Source of the DNA: Streptomyces griseocarneus
GTDB lineage: Bacteria > Actinomycetota > Actinomycetes > Streptomycetales > Streptomycetaceae
DNA length: 64,000 bases
Direction: 5' to 3'
NCBI RefSeq assembly: GCF_014655595.1
Contig: NZ_BNBL01000008.1
Location: 186,001-250,000, forward strand
The position numbers and the translations under genes are program-made. Below, piece after piece: positions 44,112-51,694 of the stretch (the stretch's first letter is position 1; the number at the start of each line of letters is the position of its first letter). Under the pieces are notes generated by a model, which was not told the DNA's origin, did not search any database, and saw nothing but the letters and a program-made list of their open reading frames with translations.

Positions 44112-44178
44112 ACCTGTCCGCGACAGGTACGAGAGGACGGTCCTCCCCGCGCGTGCCACCACGCGCGCGGGGAGGACC
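44112..44178 (+). terminator. glmS terminator hairpins
   Basis: Two hairpins follow glmS: ACCTGTC-CGC-GACAGGT (44112-44128), and GGTCCTCCCCGCGCGTG paired with CACGCGCGCGGGGAGGACC (44139-44178), a long stem. Together they should end transcription. The rest of the 393-bp gap to the USP gene holds a small palindrome and no gene. Confidence 0.75.
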
Positions 44179-44307
44179 GCCTCCCCTGCGCCGGCGTCGC
44201 CCTCACCCCGGCGGTGATGCCACCGGTCCCGGGAACCGTCACCTCCCGTCGGCGGCACGACAGCGTCGTGTGCCGGAGACCTACCCCTCCCGGGGGTGCG
44301 AGCCACC

Positions 44308-44323
44308 TCTACGCGTGAGTAGA
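44308..44323. promoter_or_regulatory. Operator-like repeat TCTAC-N6-GTAGA
   Basis: A perfect 5+6+5 inverted repeat in the gene-free stretch between glmS and the USP gene, 127 bp past the USP stop. It is not in an obvious promoter position, so its role is unclear. Confidence 0.25.
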
Positions 44324-44449
44324 TTTCGCGGCGCGTCAAGCCGCGCATCGCGCCGGATTCGACGCCATCGGCGGTACGGCGCGGATGAGTTGACGTTTCA
44401 CCCGGGCGTGTCTCACCGGGGCGCGTTTCACCGGGTGCGCCGGAACGTC

Positions 44450-44971
44450 CTACGGGATGACCACGACCGGCCGCTGGGCGCGCCGGGCCAGCCGGCCCGC
44501 CACCGAGCCGAAGATCCGGCCGACCAGGCCGTGCGTGGAGCCCACCACGATCGCGTCCGCCGCGTACTCCCGCCCGACCTCTTCGAGTTCATGGCAGATG
44601 TCCCCGCCACGTTCCACAAGAATCCAGGGCACTTCGGACAAATAGTCCGCGCAGGCCAGTTCCAGGCCCAGCACTTCGGTGCGGTGATCGGGAACGTCGA
44701 CGAAGACCGGCGGCTCACAGCCGGCCCAGACGGTCGTCGGCAGCCGGTTGGCCACATGCACGATGATCAGGCCCGAGCCGGAACGGCGGGCCATTCCGAT
44801 TGCATACGCAAGCGCTCGCTCGCTCGACATGGAGCCGTCGAAGCCCACCACGACGCCGTGCTGGAACGCCGGATCGCAGGAATGACGTGTTTCTTCCACC
44901 GCTTCGGGATGCGCCGTCTGATCGGCGATCCGCTTGCGGTCCGCGGGTTCGGAGAATTCGTGACCGGCCAT
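44450..44971 (-). CDS. Universal stress protein family
   Basis: A 173-residue single-domain universal stress protein (UspA fold). The core VVVGFDGSMSSERALAYAIGMA strand-helix and the ATP-type C-terminal motif GSTHGLVGRIFGSVAGRL are visible. The ATG at 44971 (MAGHEFSEPADRKR) is preferred as the conserved-looking start, but a TTG at 45070 would add 33 residues, and neither has a clear ribosome site. The role is probably stress or dormancy signalling by nucleotide binding. Confidence 0.85.
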   Translation of the reverse strand: MAGHEFSEPADRKRIADQTAHPEAVEETRHSCDPAFQHGVVVGFDGSMSSERALAYAIGMARRSGSGLIIVHVANRLPTTVWAGCEPPVFVDVPDHRTEVLGLELACADYLSEVPWILVERGGDICHELEEVGREYAADAIVVGSTHGLVGRIFGSVAGRLARRAQRPVVVIP

Positions 44972-45222
44972 CGGTGTCTCGGCGAAGGAAGCCTCGTATC
45001 GAGGGGGATCGGCGGTGGACAGGTTGGAGTTGTCGGGGGGCGCGCCCTCTGATGGATCATGGACGGCCAAATCCGTCCGGGATTCATCTTTTCAAGTGCT
45101 TACCCCCAGGGTACGGCGACACTGCCTGCCTGCCCAGAGGTCGCCGCACGGGAACGAGCCCCCGCGGGCGTTCCCCGGAGCATGCACGAGCGCGGCGCGT
45201 AGCGCAATGGCCCCGGCTCTAC

Positions 45223-45285
45223 TCACTGGTACCCACTCCCCAGTGACCCAGGCCCCCGGGCCGCCGTTGTAGTACCGCGTACTAC
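45223..45285. promoter_or_regulatory. Palindromes upstream of the 45315 gene
   Basis: Two inverted repeats lie in the 343-bp gap 44972-45314: TCACTGG (45223-45229) with CCAGTGA (45240-45246), and the perfect 17-bp GTAGTAC-CGC-GTACTAC (45269-45285), 29 bp before the GTG start. The second has the form of a strong repressor site. No other gene is visible in the gap. Confidence 0.5.
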
Positions 45286-45314
45286 CTCCAGCAGCCGCCA
45301 GCAGGGAGCCGCTC

Positions 45315-45647
45315 GTGCCCGGAACCCGTGATGACGCCCGCGAGGACACCTCCGAGGGGCCGTCCCCCGATCCGGTGAGCGACGTGGTCCGCTGGGCGGC
45401 GTTCAGCTGCGCCCTGGTTCCGGTCGTGCTGCTGATGTGCGGCCAGTCCTTCGGCGGCGCGGCCGGCACCGCGGCCGGTCTGGTCGCCCTCACCTGCGTC
45501 TGTCACGCCCTCCTGCGCCAGTCGGCGCGGACCGCCGCCAGGGTCTCCTCGGAACAGTCGCTTCCGCACCGCGGAAGGCGCGGCCGGACGGGCGGCGGAA
45601 GCCATCGCGGGGCCCGTCATCCGGGCTCCGGATCCCCCCTCGGCTGA
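45315..45647 (+). CDS. Small membrane protein upstream of adpA
   Basis: A 110-residue protein with an acidic N-terminus (MPGTRDDAREDTSEGPSPDP), one or two hydrophobic segments (residues 27-62: WAAFSCALVPVVLLMCGQ and AAGTAAGLVALTCVCHALL) and a basic Gly/Arg-rich tail. The GTG start has a CAGGGAG ribosome site. No known domain. From memory, a similar small membrane protein lies at this position in other streptomycetes, but I cannot verify this. Confidence 0.7.
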   Translation: MPGTRDDAREDTSEGPSPDPVSDVVRWAAFSCALVPVVLLMCGQSFGGAAGTAAGLVALTCVCHALLRQSARTAARVSSEQSLPHRGRRGRTGGGSHRGARHPGSGSPLG

Positions 45648-45682
45648 CCCTCTCGCACGCCTGCACCCGTAGGTTTTCAGCC

Positions 45683-45699
45683 AAGTTCGGCCCGAACTT
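45683..45699. promoter_or_regulatory. 17-bp palindrome in the adpA upstream region
   Basis: AAGTTCGG-C-CCGAACTT is a perfect 8+1+8 repeat, 317 bp before the adpA ATG in a 368-bp region (45648-46015) that should hold the adpA promoter. Repeated GTTC/GAAC halves make it a good regulator site, though it is not the LexA order. Confidence 0.45.
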
Positions 45700-45826
45700 C
45701 ACACCTTGGCCAAAGAGCCCTCCAACAGCCGGTCGACCAGCAAGGAAACGGGCCTGCAGGGCGGTTGCCGCCTACGGACAGTGGGCATGGGCGAGAGGCG
45801 TACTTTTCACCGGGGCCTGCAAGTGC

Positions 45827-45850
45827 AACGCTTCGTGATCGAACGCTTCG
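45827..45850. repeat. Direct repeats AACGCTTCG in the adpA upstream region
   Basis: AACGCTTCG occurs at 45827-45835 and 45842-45850, 15 bp apart, 166-189 bp before adpA. Possible regulator half-sites; AdpA and BldD are known to bind adpA upstream regions, but I do not see a clear match to their consensus here. Confidence 0.3.
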
Positions 45851-46015
45851 CGCCAAGTTGTCATGTCGACTTAGAGGCGGGTGGTGAACTGGTCACCGCG
45901 TCTCCAAGTGACGCAGTAGATTCGATCTTGGCCATGACCGGCGGGGGAACCGTTCAGGACCGAGGGGAAACGTGCAGGACCGAGAGGACTCGACCGCCGA
46001 GGGGGGCTTAGCGCC

Positions 46016-47365
46016 ATGAGCCAGGACTCCACGACCGCACCGGAGGCCGCGCGCAAGCTCTCCGGACGCCGCCGCCGGGAGATCGTCGCCGTACTTCTTT
46101 TCAGCGGCGGCCCCATCTTCGAAAGCTCCATCCCGCTCTCCGTGTTCGGTATCGACCGACAGGACGCAGGAGTTCCCCGCTACCGATTGCTGGTGTGCGC
46201 GGGCGAAGATGTGCCATTGCGAACAACCGGCGGCCTGGAATTGACCGCACCGTACGGCCTGGAGGCACTCTCCAGGGCCGGCACCGTAGTCGTACCGGCC
46301 TGGCGGTCGATCACCCAGCCGCCGCCGGCCGCCGCACTCGACGCACTGCGCCGGGCCCATGAAGAGGGTGCCCGCATCGTCGGGCTGTGCACCGGTGCCT
46401 TTGTACTGGCCGCCGCGGGACTGCTCGACGGCAGGCCCGCCACCACCCACTGGATGTACGCGCCCACGCTCGCCAAGCGCTATCCGTCGGTCCACGTGGA
46501 CCCCCGGGAGCTCTTCGTGGACGACGGCGACGTACTGACGTCCGCGGGCACCGCGGCAGGCATCGACCTGTGCCTGCACATCGTCCGCACCGACCACGGC
46601 GCCGACGCCGCGGGGGCCCTGGCCCGCCGCCTCGTCGTGCCACCGCGCCGCAGCGGAGGACAGGAGCGCTACCTCGACAGGTCTTTACCCGAGGAGATCG
46701 GCGCCGACCCGCTCGCCGAGGTCGTCGCCTGGGCGCTGGAGCACCTCCACGAGCAGTTCGACGTGGAGACCCTGGCCGCCCGCGCGTACATGAGCCGTCG
46801 CACCTTCGACCGGCGGTTCCGCTCGCTCACCGGGAGCGCCCCGCTGCAGTGGCTGATCACCCAGCGGGTGCTGCAGGCGCAGCGGCTCCTGGAGACCTCG
46901 GACTATTCCGTGGACGAGGTCGCCGGGCGCTGCGGCTTCCGCTCGCCGGTGGCCCTGCGCGGCCACTTCCGCCGGCAGCTGGGGTCCTCCCCCGCCGCCT
47001 ACCGGGCCGCCTACCGGGCGCGCCGGCCGCAGAGCGGGCCGGACCGTCCGGAGCGGAGCGAGCGGGCGGAGCGCGTGGAGCGGGGTGAGCGCGGGGACCG
47101 GTTCGACCGGCCGGATCCCGTCGAGCACCGTTCCGGCGAGCCGTCGCTCATGGGGATGCGGCGCACGGCCATGGCTCCGGCCGCGCACGCGGTGACGGGT
47201 GCGCCCCTGGGCAGCCCGCCGCCCCATGTCGGGCACGGAGGTCACCTGGGCCATGCGCCCGGTCACGGCGGGGGTCATGGGATGAACCCCAATGATTCCG
47301 GCAAATCGGATACCGACCTCTACGCCCCACGGCTGCCCGGCCAGCGGGAGCGCCCCGTAGGGTGA
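46016..47365 (+). CDS. adpA: AraC-family master regulator AdpA
   Basis: A 449-residue regulator with an N-terminal DJ-1/PfpI (class I amidotransferase-like) dimerisation domain (EIVAVLLFSGGPIFESSIPLSVFGIDRQ, GLCTGAFVLAAAGLLDG) and a C-terminal AraC HTH domain near residues 240-345 (LAARAYMSRRTFDRRFRSLTG, DYSVDEVAGRCGFRSPVALRGHFRR). AdpA controls aerial mycelium formation and antibiotic production in Streptomyces. Codon 224, in the linker, is TTA, so translation should need the bldA tRNA. The C-terminal tail after residue 340 is low-complexity Arg/Gly/His. It overlaps orn by sharing GTGAG at its end, with the orn ATG 5 bp after the stop. Confidence 0.96.
   Translation: MSQDSTTAPEAARKLSGRRRREIVAVLLFSGGPIFESSIPLSVFGIDRQDAGVPRYRLLVCAGEDVPLRTTGGLELTAPYGLEALSRAGTVVVPAWRSITQPPPAAALDALRRAHEEGARIVGLCTGAFVLAAAGLLDGRPATTHWMYAPTLAKRYPSVHVDPRELFVDDGDVLTSAGTAAGIDLCLHIVRTDHGADAAGALARRLVVPPRRSGGQERYLDRSLPEEIGADPLAEVVAWALEHLHEQFDVETLAARAYMSRRTFDRRFRSLTGSAPLQWLITQRVLQAQRLLETSDYSVDEVAGRCGFRSPVALRGHFRRQLGSSPAAYRAAYRARRPQSGPDRPERSERAERVERGERGDRFDRPDPVEHRSGEPSLMGMRRTAMAPAAHAVTGAPLGSPPPHVGHGGHLGHAPGHGGGHGMNPNDSGKSDTDLYAPRLPGQRERPVG
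46685..46687 (+). other. TTA leucine codon in adpA (bldA control)
   Basis: In-frame TTA at codon 224 (SLP) between the two AdpA domains. TTA is very rare in streptomycetes and is read only by the bldA tRNA, so it makes AdpA production depend on development. The position in the linker is where it occurs in other adpA genes, from memory. Confidence 0.9.
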
Positions 47366-47370
47366 GACGT

Positions 47371-47976
47371 ATGAACGATCGCATGGTGTGGATCGACTGC
47401 GAGATGACCGGGCTCTCGCTGTCGGCCGACGCGCTCATCGAGGTGGCCGCCCTGGTCACCGACTCTGAGCTGAACATCCTCGGGGACGGCGTGGACATCG
47501 TCATCCGCCCGCCCGCCGAGGCGCTCGCCACCATGCCCGAGGTGGTGCGCCAGATGCACACGGCCTCCGGGCTGCTCACGGAGCTGGACGGCGGGACGAC
47601 GCTCGAGGAAGCGGAGCGTCTGGTCCTGGAGTACATCCGTGAGCACGTCCCGGAGCCGGGCAAGGCCCCGCTGTGCGGAAACTCGGTCAGCACCGACCGC
47701 GGATTCCTGCTGCGCGACATGCCCACCCTGGAGAGTCACCTGCACTACCGGATCGTGGACGTGTCCTCGGTGAAGGAGCTGGCCCGCCGCTGGTTCCCGC
47801 GCGCCTACTTCAGCAGCCCCAAGAAGACCGGCAACCACAGGGCACTGTCCGACATCCGTGAATCGATCGCCGAGCTCCGCTACTACCGCGAGGCGATCTT
47901 CGTGCCGCAGCCCGGTCCGGACTCCGACACGGCGAAGGCCATCGCGGCCAAGCACGTCCTGCCAGTTCAGGCATAG
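47371..47976 (+). CDS. orn: Oligoribonuclease
   Basis: A 201-residue DEDDh 3'-5' exoribonuclease that degrades short RNAs, including pGpG from cyclic-di-GMP turnover. Exo motifs are MVWIDCEMTGLS (Asp and Glu), GNSVSTDRGFLLRDM (Asp) and NHRALSDIRESIAELRYY (His and Asp). The ATG at 47371 follows a GGGTGAG ribosome site; a GTG at 47362 would overlap the adpA stop. Co-orientation with adpA, 5 bp apart, suggests cotranscription. Confidence 0.96.
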   Translation: MNDRMVWIDCEMTGLSLSADALIEVAALVTDSELNILGDGVDIVIRPPAEALATMPEVVRQMHTASGLLTELDGGTTLEEAERLVLEYIREHVPEPGKAPLCGNSVSTDRGFLLRDMPTLESHLHYRIVDVSSVKELARRWFPRAYFSSPKKTGNHRALSDIRESIAELRYYREAIFVPQPGPDSDTAKAIAAKHVLPVQA

Positions 47977-47983
47977 TGACGCA

Positions 47984-48018
47984 GCTCGCTCCCGGCACGC
48001 GCAAAGCTGGGAGCGAGC
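47984..48018 (+). terminator. orn terminator
   Basis: GCTCGCTCCC and GGGAGCGAGC form a perfect 10-bp stem around a 15-base loop, 8 bp after the orn stop. Confidence 0.8.
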
Positions 48019-48072
48019 ACCCCTCCGGACCCTGTACACTTTTTCTCGGCCGGTGGGAAACGCACCGGACAC

Positions 48073-48146
48073 GGTGGGTATAGCTCAGCAGGTAGAGCAC
48101 CTGGTTGTGGTCCAGGATGTCGCGGGTTCGAGTCCCGTTACTCACC
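48073..48146 (+). tRNA. tRNA-His (GTG)
   Basis: Cloverleaf with acceptor GTGGGTA/TACTCAC (one G-T pair), D-arm AGCTCAGCAGGTAGAGC, anticodon arm CCTGG-TTGTGGT-CCAGG with anticodon GTG, and T-arm GGGTTCGAGTCCC. The extra G at 48073 opposite C at 48146 is the G-1:C73 pair diagnostic of tRNA-His. No encoded CCA. Confidence 0.97.
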
Positions 48147-48154
48147 CTGATGGA

Positions 48155-48184
48155 GAGCCCGGTTCGCGTAAGCGGACCGGGCTC
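48155..48184 (+). terminator. Terminator after tRNA-His
   Basis: GAGCCCGGTTCGC-GTAA-GCGGACCGGGCTC, a 13-bp stem with one G-T wobble, followed by TTATCGTTTT. Confidence 0.85.
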
Positions 48185-48289
48185 TTATCGTTTTGTAGCC
48201 CTCACGAGTGATGCACGGCGCGGCCGGGGCGAGTTCGGGGCCGGTGCGGGGAATGCTCAGGTGCCGACACCGGACGAAGGGCATGACTG

Positions 48290-48496
48290 ATGGCAACGGG
48301 CAAAGTGAAGTGGTTCAACGCCGACAAGGGCTTCGGCTTCATCGAGCAGGACGACGGCGGCCCGGACGTGTTCGTCCACTTCTCCGCCATCCAGTCCCAA
48401 GGCTTCAAGGAGCTGCACGAGGAGGACAAGGTCAGCTACGACGTCGTCCAGGGACCGAAGGGACCGCAGGCTGAGAACGTCATCGTCGAGAGGTGA
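48290..48496 (+). CDS. Cold-shock domain protein
   Basis: A 68-residue single CSD protein with RNP motifs KGFGFIEQ and VFVHFSAI, a nucleic-acid chaperone of the CspA/SC-type. Length and termini are normal (MATGKVKWFN...). Its stop TGA overlaps the GTG start of the following solute-binding protein (GTGA), so the two would be translationally coupled. A GAAGGG ribosome site precedes the ATG. Such coupling of csp to sugar transport is unusual and may result from a deletion between them. Confidence 0.94.
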   Translation: MATGKVKWFNADKGFGFIEQDDGGPDVFVHFSAIQSQGFKELHEEDKVSYDVVQGPKGPQAENVIVER

Positions 48497-49821
48497 CCCC
48501 GGCCTGGCCGAGCGGTCCCTACCGGCGCCGGGCGCTGGTCCTCGCGGCCGCCGCCGTGCTCCTCCTCCTCGTGAGCCTGCTCGACGGCTGCGCCCGGGAC
48601 GACGGGGGCGACGACGCCGGGCGCCCCGGGCGGACCACGGTCACCATCGGCACCTTCGGTGTCTTCGGCTACCGCCAGGCCGGACTCTATGAGGAGTACG
48701 AGCGGCTGCACCCGGACGTCGTCATCAAGGAAAGCGTCATCGAGCGCAACGACGCCTACTACCCGCAGCTGCTCACCCACCTCGCCGCCGGCAGCGGACT
48801 CGCCGACATCCAGGCCATGGAGGTCGGCAACGTCCACGAGCTGGCCGCCGGCCAGGGCCGCCTCTTCGAGGACCTCTCCCGGGCGAAGGGCGTCCGGCCG
48901 TCGGACTGGCTGCCGTGGAAGTGGGCGCAGGCCACCACCCCCGACGGCCGAACCATCGGCCTCGGCACGGACATCGGGCCGATCGCCGTCTGCTACCGCA
49001 AGGACCTCTTCCGGCGGGCCGGGCTGCCCACCGACCGGGAGGCGGTCGGCAGGCTGTGGGCCGGCGACTGGCAGAAGTACATCGACACCGGCAAGGCGTA
49101 CGCCCGGCGGGCCCCGGCGGGCACGGTCTTCACCGACTCGGCGGCCGGCATCTACAACGCCTCCGTCCACGCCTACCCCGAGCGCTACTACGACCGCTCC
49201 GGCCGGCCCCTCTACGCGAACTCTCCCGCGGTCAGGACCTCCTGGGACCTGGCCGTGCAGGCGGTGCGCGCCGGGCTGACGGCCCGGCTCAAGCAGTTCG
49301 AGAAGCCCTGGGACCAGGCCTACGCGAACGGCCGCTTCGCCACCGTCGCCTGCCCGCCCTGGATGCTCGGCTACATCAAGGAGAAGTCGGGCGCCGCCGG
49401 CGAGGGCATGTGGGACGTGGCCGCCGCGCCCCGGCCCGCCAACTGGGGCGGCTCCTTCATCGGGGTGCCGAAGGCGGCCCGGCACAAGGCGGCCGCGATC
49501 GAGCTGGCCGTCTGGCTGACCGCGCCCGCCCAGCAGGCCAGGCTCTTCGACCGGCAGGCCGGCATCCCCTCCACCCCGGCCTCGTACGCCATGCCGGAGG
49601 TCAGGGACGCGCGGAACCCCTATTTCGGCGACGCCCCCATCGGGCGGATCTTCACCACGGCCGCCCGGTCGGTCCCCCTGCTGGTCTTCGGCCCGAGGGA
49701 GCAGCAGATCGGCGCGGCCTTCACCGACGTCGGCATCCCCCAGGTCGAACAGCAGGGCCGGTCCCCCCGGGCCGGCTGGGCGGCGGCGCAGAAGGAGATC
49801 AAGAACGCGGTGGACGAATGA
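48493..49821 (+). CDS. Sugar ABC transporter solute-binding lipoprotein
   Basis: A 442-residue family-1-type extracellular solute-binding protein. The signal peptide (RRRALVLAAAAVLLLLVSL) ends in lipobox LDGC with Cys33. The mature protein has TVTIGTFGVFGYRQAGLYEEYERLHPDVVIKE, then DIQAMEVGN and the GSFIGVPKAARHKAAAIELAVWL region. With two permeases and a GH1 enzyme behind it, the ligand is probably cellobiose or another beta-glucoside. The GTG overlaps the csp stop; no promoter gap exists. Confidence 0.87.
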   Translation: MTPAWPSGPYRRRALVLAAAAVLLLLVSLLDGCARDDGGDDAGRPGRTTVTIGTFGVFGYRQAGLYEEYERLHPDVVIKESVIERNDAYYPQLLTHLAAGSGLADIQAMEVGNVHELAAGQGRLFEDLSRAKGVRPSDWLPWKWAQATTPDGRTIGLGTDIGPIAVCYRKDLFRRAGLPTDREAVGRLWAGDWQKYIDTGKAYARRAPAGTVFTDSAAGIYNASVHAYPERYYDRSGRPLYANSPAVRTSWDLAVQAVRAGLTARLKQFEKPWDQAYANGRFATVACPPWMLGYIKEKSGAAGEGMWDVAAAPRPANWGGSFIGVPKAARHKAAAIELAVWLTAPAQQARLFDRQAGIPSTPASYAMPEVRDARNPYFGDAPIGRIFTTAARSVPLLVFGPREQQIGAAFTDVGIPQVEQQGRSPRAGWAAAQKEIKNAVDE

Positions 49822-50798
49822 CCGCCACGACCACGGTGGTGGAGGGGGCGGAAGCGGGCCCCGCGGGCCGCGACCGGGACCGCCCGGCCCCCTGGCGCAG
49901 CCGCCTCTACCGCTGGGACCTGCGCTACAGCCCGTACGCGTTCGTCGCTCCGTTCTTTGCGTTCTTCGCGGCATTCGGGCTCTTCCCCCTCCTCTATACG
50001 GGCTGGGCCTCACTGCACCGGGTGGAGCTGACGGCCCCGGACCGCATGGTGTGGGTGGGGCCGCACAACTACCTCCGGCTGCTGGACAACGACTTCTTCT
50101 GGAACGCGCTGCGCAACACCTTCACCATCGGGGTCCTCTCCACCGTCCCCCAGCTGCTGATGGCCCTGGGCCTGGCCCATCTGCTCCACTACCGGCTGCG
50201 CGCCGCGACGTTCTGGCGCGTCGCGCTGCTGACCCCGTACGCCACCTCGGTCGCCGCCGCCACCCTGGTCTTCGTCCTGCTCTACGGGCGCGACTACGGC
50301 ATGGTGAACTGGGCGCTGGGCGCCCTGGGCGTCGGCCCGGTCGACTGGCAGAGCGGCACCTGGAGCTCGCGGTTCGCGGTCTCCTCGATCGTGATCTGGC
50401 GGTGGACGGGCTACAACGCGCTCATCTATCTCGCCGCCATGCAGGCGGTGCCCGACGAGCTGTACGAGTCGGCGGCGCTGGACGGGGCGTCGCGCGCGCG
50501 GCAGTTCCTGCACATCACCGTTCCGGCGCTGCGGCCGACGATCCTCTTCACCGTCGTGGTCTCGACGATCGGGGCGACCCAGCTCTTCGGCGAGCCCCTG
50601 CTCTTCGGCGGGGCGGGCGGGCAGAAGGGCGGCGCCTCGCACCAGTTCCAGACGCTCGGGCTCTACCTCTACGAGCAGGGCTGGTTCTACTACCACCTGG
50701 GGCGGGCGTCGGCCGTCGCCTGGAGCATGTTCCTCCTGCTGCTGCTCGTGGGCGCGGTCAACGTGCTGATCGCGCGCGGGCTGCGGAAGGACCGGTGA
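49818..50798 (+). CDS. Sugar ABC transporter permease 1 (MalF type)
   Basis: A 326-residue inner-membrane permease with about six transmembrane helices and the EAA loop ELYESAALDGASRARQFLHITVP that docks the ATPase. The ATG overlaps the stop of the binding protein gene (ATGA). Pairs with the next permease. No ATPase gene is present in the operon, as is common for streptomycete sugar transporters that use the shared MsiK ATPase. Confidence 0.9.
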   Translation: MTATTTVVEGAEAGPAGRDRDRPAPWRSRLYRWDLRYSPYAFVAPFFAFFAAFGLFPLLYTGWASLHRVELTAPDRMVWVGPHNYLRLLDNDFFWNALRNTFTIGVLSTVPQLLMALGLAHLLHYRLRAATFWRVALLTPYATSVAAATLVFVLLYGRDYGMVNWALGALGVGPVDWQSGTWSSRFAVSSIVIWRWTGYNALIYLAAMQAVPDELYESAALDGASRARQFLHITVPALRPTILFTVVVSTIGATQLFGEPLLFGGAGGQKGGASHQFQTLGLYLYEQGWFYYHLGRASAVAWSMFLLLLLVGAVNVLIARGLRKDR

Positions 50799-50807
50799 GA
50801 GGAGCCC

Positions 50808-51650
50808 ATGGCGATGCGACCGGCCGCGGGACGGCAGCTGCGCGCGGGGCCGGTCGCCTACGCGGTGCTGGCGCTGTTCACCGCGGGCTCGCTGTTCCCC
50901 CTGGTGTGGACGGCCGTCGCCGCCTCGCGCGACAACGCCCGGCTGGCCCGCACCCCGCCGCCGCTGTGGTTCGGGGACCGTCTCCTGGAGAACCTCGGCA
51001 CGGCGTGGAGCGACGCCAACATGGGGCTCGCCCTGCTGAACACCACGTTCGTGGCCGGGACGGTCGCGCTCGGCACCGTGCTCTTCTGCACGATCGCCGG
51101 CTTCGCCTTCGCCAAGCTGCGGTTCCGGCTGAAGAACGTCCTGCTGTCGCTGACCGTCGGCACGATGATGGTGCCGCCGCAGCTCTCCGTCGTCCCGCTG
51201 TTCATGGTGGTCGCCGGGCTGGGCTGGACCGACCGGCTGCAGACCGTGGTGCTGCCCACGCTGGTCAGCGCCTTCGGGGTCTTCTTCATGCGGCAGTACC
51301 TCGTGGAGGCGCTGCCCACCGAGCTGATCGAGGCGGCGCGCGTGGACGGCGCGAGCAGCTGGCGCGTGGTGTGGCACATCGTCTTCCCCGTCGCCCGGCC
51401 GGCGATGGCCGTGCTGGGGATGCTCTCCTTCGTCCAGGCGTGGAACGACTTCTTCTGGCCCGTGATCGCGCTGACCCAGGAGAACCCGACCGTGCAGGTG
51501 GCGCTCACCGGCCTCGGCCGGGGCTACGTGCCCGACCAGGCCGTGGTCATGGCCGGGGCGCTGCTGGGCACCCTGCCGCTGCTGCTGGCCTTCGCCCTCT
51601 TCGGTCGCCAGATCGTCGGCGGCATCATGCGGGGTGCGGTCAAAGGCTGA
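50808..51650 (+). CDS. Sugar ABC transporter permease 2 (MalG type)
   Basis: A 280-residue permease with six transmembrane helices and the EAA loop ELIEAARVDGASSWRVVWHIVFP. It starts 9 bp after permease 1 behind a GAGAGGAG ribosome site. With permease 1 it forms the channel for the sugar delivered by the lipoprotein. Confidence 0.9.
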   Translation: MAMRPAAGRQLRAGPVAYAVLALFTAGSLFPLVWTAVAASRDNARLARTPPPLWFGDRLLENLGTAWSDANMGLALLNTTFVAGTVALGTVLFCTIAGFAFAKLRFRLKNVLLSLTVGTMMVPPQLSVVPLFMVVAGLGWTDRLQTVVLPTLVSAFGVFFMRQYLVEALPTELIEAARVDGASSWRVVWHIVFPVARPAMAVLGMLSFVQAWNDFFWPVIALTQENPTVQVALTGLGRGYVPDQAVVMAGALLGTLPLLLAFALFGRQIVGGIMRGAVKG

Positions 51651-51694
51651 TCCCCTCACTCTCCCCTCCCCTCCTCTCACCCTCGGGAGCGACC

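Noticed and set aside
42230..44242. 670-codon minus-strand frame opposite glmS
   Set aside because: Repetitive Gly/Val/Asp/Leu composition typical of an antisense shadow; glmS on the other strand has clear motifs over its full length.
47984..48018. CebR-like operator (TGGGAGCG)
   Set aside because: The match is one arm of the perfect orn terminator hairpin and lies far from the sugar operon start.
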